A stretch of 10,457 bases of DNA from Bacteroidales bacterium UBA3816 (GTDB lineage Bacteria; Bacteroidota; Bacteroidia; Bacteroidales; P3): contig DFDY01000150.1 of NCBI GenBank assembly GCA_002368955.1, positions 1-10,457 on the forward strand. Direction: 5' to 3'. The translations under genes and the position numbers were made by a program. Every line of letters begins with the position of its first letter. Within the stretch, counting starts at the first letter, position 1. Positions 6,475-10,457 of this stretch are shown here, piece after piece. The notes beneath the pieces were generated by a model. That model made no database searches. It was not told where the DNA came from and saw only the letters and a list, made by a program, of their open reading frames with translations.

Positions 6475-8374
6475 TGGGTGGGGTGGGTTGGAGATTGGGA
6501 CGGTAAGTGTCGGCTTTCACTTGCTGCACCAGTTGCCAAACCATCTGTTTCAGTTCGTATATAAATTGCTGGGCATCATATTTGTGTGCCTCTATCTCGC
6601 GCAGTTTTTTCTCCCACTGTCCGGTCAGTTCGGCACTTTTGAGCAGGTCGTTGTGGATAAGCGAGATGAGCTGGATGCCGGTGTCGGTGGCAATGAGGGA
6701 CTTGCGCTCTTTGCGTATATAATTGCGCTTGAAGAGGGTTTCGATGATGGCGGCGCGGGTGGAGGGGCGGCCAATACCATTCTCTTTGAGTGCGTCGCGC
6801 AACTCCTCGTCGGTGACATTCTTGCCGGCAGTCTCCATGGCACGCAAGAGGGTGGCTTCGGTGTAGTGCTTAGGCGGCTGTGTCCATTTTTCGGTGAGGG
6901 TGGGGGTGTGGGGGCCGCGCTCGCCTTTCTTGAAGTCGGGCAGTGTCCTCTCCTCCTCTTTCTTGTTGCCCTCGTCGTCGGTGGGGGCTTCTTTGGCAGC
7001 ATGGCCCCAGTTCATGACATCGCGCCAGCCCTGCTCCAATATCTGCTTGCCGCTGGCCTTGAATTCCACCTTGCCCTTCCTTGGCTTGCCTTGGGCGGAA
7101 ACCTCTTCGGCCTCCACCTTGCCGGTCACGGTGGTGGTGGCAAACTTGCAGTCGGGATAGAACACAGCGATAAACCGGCGCGCGATGAGGTCGAACACTT
7201 TCTTCTCGTTGAATGTCATGTCGCCTCCTGCGGGATTCATTCCGGTGGGGATGATGGCGTGGTGGTCGGTCACCTTGGAGGTGTCGAACACCTTCTTGCT
7301 TTTCTTGAGGGTGGTGCCCATCAGAGGCTGAATCAGCGGCTGATAAGGGATGAGTCCCTGTAGGATGGAGGGACATTTGGGGTAGATGTCGTCGCTAAGA
7401 TAGGTGGTGTCGACACGGGGATAGGTGGTGAATTTCTTTTCGTAGAGGTTCTGTATATATTTGAGTGTCTCATCGGCAGAGAACGAGAATTTCTTGTTGC
7501 ACTCCACCTGTAGGCTGGTGAGGTCAAAAAGCCGTGGAGGGGCTTCTGTCCCAGCTTTCTTGCTCAAGCCTGTCACTTCAAAGTCGCGGTCTTTGATGAG
7601 TTCGAAGGCCTTGCGTCCCTCTTCCTCGTTGGTGATGCGGCCTTTGCTGTTGGCTGCCCCCTCTTCACCCTCGTCGCTCTGTTTGAGGGTGAAGAGCGTG
7701 TCGCGGTAGACGGTGGCCAGCACCCAATACTGCTCGGGTTTGAAATTCTGAATCTCCAGTTGGCGATTTACAATCATGGCCAGGGTCGGCGTCTGCACCC
7801 GTCCAATGGAAAGCACCTGACGTTGGGCCTGGCGGTATTTGAGGGTGTAGAGGCGGGTGGCATTCATGCCCAGCAGCCAGTCGCCAATGGCGCGGCAGAG
7901 TCCCGCCTCGTAGAGCGACTGGTATTCATCCTGCGATTTCAGGTTGGCAAAGCCTTCCCGTATGGCCTCGTCGGTCATGGAGGAAATCCACAGCCGTTTG
8001 ACTGGGCATTTGGCCTGTGCCTTTTGCATCACCCATCGTTGGATGAGTTCGCCCTCCTGCCCGGCATCGCCACAGTTGACTATGCCCTCGGCGGCCTGCA
8101 TCAGGCGTTCTATGGTGTGGAATTGTTTCTCGTAGCCGTCGTTGTTGATGAGTTTGATGCCGAAACGTTGCGGAATCATGGGCAGGTCGTCCAGGTTCCA
8201 CTGCTTCCACCAGGGGGTGTAGTCCTGCGGCTCCTTGAGGGTGCAGAGGTGGCCGAAGGTCCAAGTGACCTGATAGCCGTTGCCCTCCATATAGCCGTCA
8301 TGGGCCACATTGGCTCCCAGTATGCGGGCTATGTCGCGCCCCACCGATGGCTTTTCAGCAATGCAGACAATCAA
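6467..8374 (-). CDS. topB: DNA topoisomerase III, TTG start
   Basis: A 635-residue type IA topoisomerase, close in length to E. coli TopB (653). These enzymes cut one DNA strand through a tyrosine and decatenate single-stranded or replicating DNA. The TOPRIM domain opens with VCIAEKPSVGRDIA (3-16, Glu7) and has CGDAGQEGEL (101-110) as its acidic motif. GRVQTPTL is at 191-198. The active-site tyrosine is Tyr318 in FTTYPRVDTTYLS. The C-terminal domain ENGIGRPSTRAAIIETL is followed by a short tail with no CxxC zinc ribbons. Between the in-frame sppA stop (TAA, 8387-8389) and the conserved N-terminus there is no ATG or GTG; TTG at 8372-8374 is the only usual start codon and gives the expected family N-terminus. 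This is probably the chromosomal housekeeping copy, because it sits among housekeeping genes rather than conjugation genes. Confidence 0.95.
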   Translation of the reverse strand: MIVCIAEKPSVGRDIARILGANVAHDGYMEGNGYQVTWTFGHLCTLKEPQDYTPWWKQWNLDDLPMIPQRFGIKLINNDGYEKQFHTIERLMQAAEGIVNCGDAGQEGELIQRWVMQKAQAKCPVKRLWISSMTDEAIREGFANLKSQDEYQSLYEAGLCRAIGDWLLGMNATRLYTLKYRQAQRQVLSIGRVQTPTLAMIVNRQLEIQNFKPEQYWVLATVYRDTLFTLKQSDEGEEGAANSKGRITNEEEGRKAFELIKDRDFEVTGLSKKAGTEAPPRLFDLTSLQVECNKKFSFSADETLKYIQNLYEKKFTTYPRVDTTYLSDDIYPKCPSILQGLIPYQPLIQPLMGTTLKKSKKVFDTSKVTDHHAIIPTGMNPAGGDMTFNEKKVFDLIARRFIAVFYPDCKFATTTVTGKVEAEEVSAQGKPRKGKVEFKASGKQILEQGWRDVMNWGHAAKEAPTDDEGNKKEEERTLPDFKKGERGPHTPTLTEKWTQPPKHYTEATLLRAMETAGKNVTDEELRDALKENGIGRPSTRAAIIETLFKRNYIRKERKSLIATDTGIQLISLIHNDLLKSAELTGQWEKKLREIEAHKYDAQQFIYELKQMVWQLVQQVKADTYRPNLQPTPPNA

Positions 8375-8386
8375 CGTGTAACGGTA

Positions 8387-10183
8387 TTAGTCAATTTTTA
8401 TCAAGAAAGGTAAGCGGGCCTGCAGGGGCTCCATCTGGCTCCACTGCTCCAACTCGCTGTAGAAGGGGATGATGGCATTCAATCGGGCCTTGATTTCCTC
8501 CTCCTTGCTCTCGTCCATCTGCTCCATTACCTGCTCCCAGAGGCTCTTCTCCTTGGGGAATACCTTCACGGTGCTTGTCTCGTATTCGATGCCTGCCTCT
8601 TTGGCAGCAATGCTCAGAGCCAGGGGCAGGCCACCAAGTGTGTCCACCAGCCCTATCTCCTTAGCCTGTAGGCCGGTCCAAACCCTGCCGCGGGCAATGC
8701 TGTCCACATAGGTGCGGGTCAGGCCGCGGCCGTCGGCCACGCGCTGGGTGAAGGTGATATAGAAGTCCTCCACATTGCGCTGCAACATTTGGCGGGCATC
8801 GGCGGACAGGGGACGGAGCCCGGAGAGTCCACTGCTATTGCGGTTGGTCATGACGGTGTCGGTAGTGATGCCCAACTTCTGGCGCAGGAAGGTGCCCACC
8901 TCGGGAATGGTGGCAAAGACTCCGATGCTGCCGGTGAGCGTGGTGGGATGGGCCACAATTTTGGTGCCGAAACAACTGATTTCATATCCCGCGCTGGCGG
9001 CCAGTCCGCTCATGGAGATGACAACAGGTTTCACCTTCTTGGCTTCGCGCACGGCATGGGTCATAGACTCAGATGCGGTCACGGCACCTCCGGGGGAGTT
9101 GACTCGCAGCACGATGGCTTTCACCTTCTTGTCTTTGGTGGCGTCGGTCAGGGCCTTCACAATGTCGTCGCCATAGACAGCTGTGCCCGCACCGCTGCTC
9201 TTGCCAGGCACCACGTTGCCTTCGGCATAGATGAGGGCAATCTGGTCGGTGCTCTCTTTGGTTTTCGTTTGGCGTACATTCTCGGCATAGCGGTTGGCCT
9301 TCACAATCTTGGTCACGCCATAGTTGTCGTGCATCATCTGTTTGATGTCCTGCTCAAAGCAGAGGGTGTCCACAAGGCCGCCCAGGAGTGCCTCTTCGGG
9401 CAAGAAACCGCTGAGGTTGTCGGCCAAGGTGTTCAGTTGCTGCACCCTAAGGCCGCGGTTGGCGGCCATGGACTCGACCGCATAGTCCCAAATGCTGTTG
9501 ATATAGGAGCGCACTTGCTCGCGGTTGGCATCGCTCATATTGGTGCGCACATAGGTCTCGCCGGCACTCTTGTAGGTGCAGCTGGTGGGACGGATAAGCT
9601 CCATGTGCACGCCCAATTTATCTAGCAGTCCTTTGTAGAAGATGGCCTCGGCACCCATGCCCTTGAACTCTATGACCCCCGAGGGGTGCACGGCCAGCAG
9701 ATTGGCATTGGTGGCCAGATAGTATTCGGGCTGTGTCATGGCATCGCCATAGGCCAGTATGGGCTTGTCGCAGTTATTATGAAAACGGACGACGGCATCT
9801 TTCAACTCTTCCGCCTGAGCCCAGTCCAAGGTGCTTCCGCCCAGGTGCAGGTAGATGGCTTTCACTCGGTCGTCTACGGAGGCATTTTCCATGGTGGTGA
9901 GCAACTGCTCGATGCTTGTGCCCCTTTTCTCACCGAAGAGTGACGTGATGTCGTTGGGCTTGCGTTCGCTCACAGTCTGGGTGAGGTCCAACTCCACAGC
10001 CAGATTGCTGCCGGTGATGGGGGTGCTCTGCTCCATGCCCCGAGAGAGTGCTGAGACCAGCAGCCCCATGCAGATGATAAAAGCGATAATGTTCAGTACG
10101 GCAAAGGCAATGACAACACCCACCGCCGAAGCCAACATAGTCTGACCAAAGCCAAGAGGCTTTTGTTCTGTATTCTTAGACAT
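8387..10183 (-). CDS. sppA: Signal peptide peptidase SppA, 67K type (protease IV)
   Basis: A 598-residue membrane-anchored serine protease with two tandem SppA-like domains, which degrades cleaved signal peptides in the membrane. A single hydrophobic segment (about 17-46) anchors the N-terminus and leaves the catalytic part in the periplasm. The general-base lysine is in the first domain (Lys205, TYKSAGE). The nucleophile is in the second (Ser397, GLAASAGYEIS), as expected for a Ser/Lys dyad split between domains. The usual AASGGY reads AASAGY here. Other family blocks are LRVNSPGGAVTASE (359-372), the LTGSIGVF stretch (416-423) and GRVWTGLQAKEIGLVDTLGG near the C-terminus. ATG at 10183 is preceded by an AT-rich leader without a Shine-Dalgarno sequence. 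It is the first gene of the cluster and carries the promoter; topB follows 12 nt after its stop. Confidence 0.96.
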   Translation of the reverse strand: MSKNTEQKPLGFGQTMLASAVGVVIAFAVLNIIAFIICMGLLVSALSRGMEQSTPITGSNLAVELDLTQTVSERKPNDITSLFGEKRGTSIEQLLTTMENASVDDRVKAIYLHLGGSTLDWAQAEELKDAVVRFHNNCDKPILAYGDAMTQPEYYLATNANLLAVHPSGVIEFKGMGAEAIFYKGLLDKLGVHMELIRPTSCTYKSAGETYVRTNMSDANREQVRSYINSIWDYAVESMAANRGLRVQQLNTLADNLSGFLPEEALLGGLVDTLCFEQDIKQMMHDNYGVTKIVKANRYAENVRQTKTKESTDQIALIYAEGNVVPGKSSGAGTAVYGDDIVKALTDATKDKKVKAIVLRVNSPGGAVTASESMTHAVREAKKVKPVVISMSGLAASAGYEISCFGTKIVAHPTTLTGSIGVFATIPEVGTFLRQKLGITTDTVMTNRNSSGLSGLRPLSADARQMLQRNVEDFYITFTQRVADGRGLTRTYVDSIARGRVWTGLQAKEIGLVDTLGGLPLALSIAAKEAGIEYETSTVKVFPKEKSLWEQVMEQMDESKEEEIKARLNAIIPFYSELEQWSQMEPLQARLPFLIKID

Positions 10184-10251
10184 AGGTTTTTTGGTTTAAT
10201 TATATCTTATTTATCTTTTTATGACAATCTTAACCTTCACATACAAATCTG

Positions 10252-10259
10252 CAAAGATA
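10252..10259 (-). promoter_or_regulatory. Bacteroidetes-type -7 box for the sppA cluster
   Basis: The minus strand reads TATCTTTG, a perfect match to the TAnnTTTG -7 element used by the primary sigma factor of Bacteroidetes. It lies 68 nt before the sppA ATG, giving a leader of about 60 nt. The -33 element is weak: TGTGTTT lies at about the right spacing but is not a clean TTTG. I found no equally good match in the other gaps between genes, which supports one transcript starting here and running through topB, truA and prmA. Confidence 0.7.
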
Positions 10260-10314
10260 CATAAAAAAACTGATTTAAACACAGACCTATGAAAAAGAAT
10301 AATAAAACACCAAT

Positions 10315-10445
10315 CGTCATGAATGTGACGTTAGGGGACTTCTATAAATCACCCAGAAGGGGTGAGACTATTAATAACACGGTACAAGCCGAAGGCGCAG
10401 TGCCGTGATACTCAGACGTCAGTAAACTGCGTCCCGACGGGACGC
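10315..10445. repeat. Chain of short inverted repeats upstream of sppA
   Basis: Five hairpins sit in about 130 bases. They are CGTCA/TGACG (10315-10330), TCACCC/GGGTGA with a 5-nt loop (10349-10365), CACGGTA/TGCCGTG (10378-10407, one wobble) enclosing GCC-GAA-GGC (10388-10396), GACG-T-CAGT/ACTG-CGTC (10415-10433, one bulge) and GCGTCCC/GGGACGC with a 3-nt loop (10429-10445). The last two overlap and could not form together. No recognised gene lies here. It may be a structured RNA or leader, the terminator region of a gene beyond the edge, or a dispersed palindromic repeat of the genome. The strand cannot be decided. Confidence 0.5.
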
Positions 10446-10457
10446 GACAATGGAAAC

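Noticed and set aside
6461..7363. A 300-codon open frame on the plus strand
   Set aside because: It lies antisense to topB, which has all its catalytic motifs. The peptide is rich in Gly, Val, Leu and His runs typical of a mirror frame and matches no family I know.
8789..9625. A 278-codon open frame on the plus strand
   Set aside because: It is antisense to sppA, with a His/Gly-rich low-complexity product, as expected opposite a GC-biased real gene.
10238..10320. A 27-codon hydrophobic minus-strand frame upstream of sppA
   Set aside because: It covers the probable promoter and is very T-rich, so Phe/Leu codons arise by composition. There is no initiation signal or family resemblance.
1..10457. 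CRISPR arrays, tRNA or rRNA genes, insertion sequences with transposase
   Set aside because: No regularly spaced direct repeats, no cloverleaf or rRNA-like stretches and no transposase frame were seen on either strand.

Overview
The window looks like chromosomal DNA of a Bacteroidales bacterium, most likely Prevotella or a close relative. The reasons are the protein styles (67K-type SppA, the YebC N-terminus, a small S23-type four-helix-bundle protein), AT-rich leaders without clear Shine-Dalgarno sequences, and a perfect TAnnTTTG -7 box in front of the first gene. The genus is inferred from overall appearance, not from a search. All nine recognised genes lie on the minus strand, so transcription runs from the right end to the left.

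Layout in transcription order. About 270 bases at the right edge (10184-10457) hold the sppA leader and promoter and, further out, a chain of short hairpins. Then comes a tight housekeeping cluster: sppA (membrane protease IV), topB (DNA topoisomerase III, apparently starting at TTG 12 nt after the sppA stop), truA (tRNA pseudouridine synthase, overlapping topB by 8 nt) and prmA (ribosomal protein L11 methyltransferase, ATGA overlap with truA). After 92 bp follows a SulP anion transporter with a STAS domain. Seven bases beyond it, or less if its own repeat is counted, lies a small four-helix-bundle gene of the 23S-rRNA intervening-sequence (S23) family, then yebC. Two strong hairpins in tandem separate yebC from a PfkB sugar kinase gene, which is followed after 29 nt by a tocopherol-cyclase-like gene cut by the left edge.

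Most of the window is ordinary: RNA modification and translation (truA, prmA, yebC), DNA topology (topB), envelope proteolysis (sppA) and anion uptake. The most unusual structure is around 2597-3043. The S23-type gene is bracketed by a 34-bp imperfect inverted repeat (29 of 34 positions identical, no gaps). One arm starts 2 nt before its ATG and also encodes the last eight residues and the stop codon of the SulP transporter. In the operon mRNA the arms would pair and loop out the gene. That is the architecture of intervening sequences in 23S rRNA, but here it sits between protein genes. This is the best candidate for an undescribed element. The hairpin-rich right edge and the pfkB/tocopherol-cyclase-like pair are secondary points of interest.
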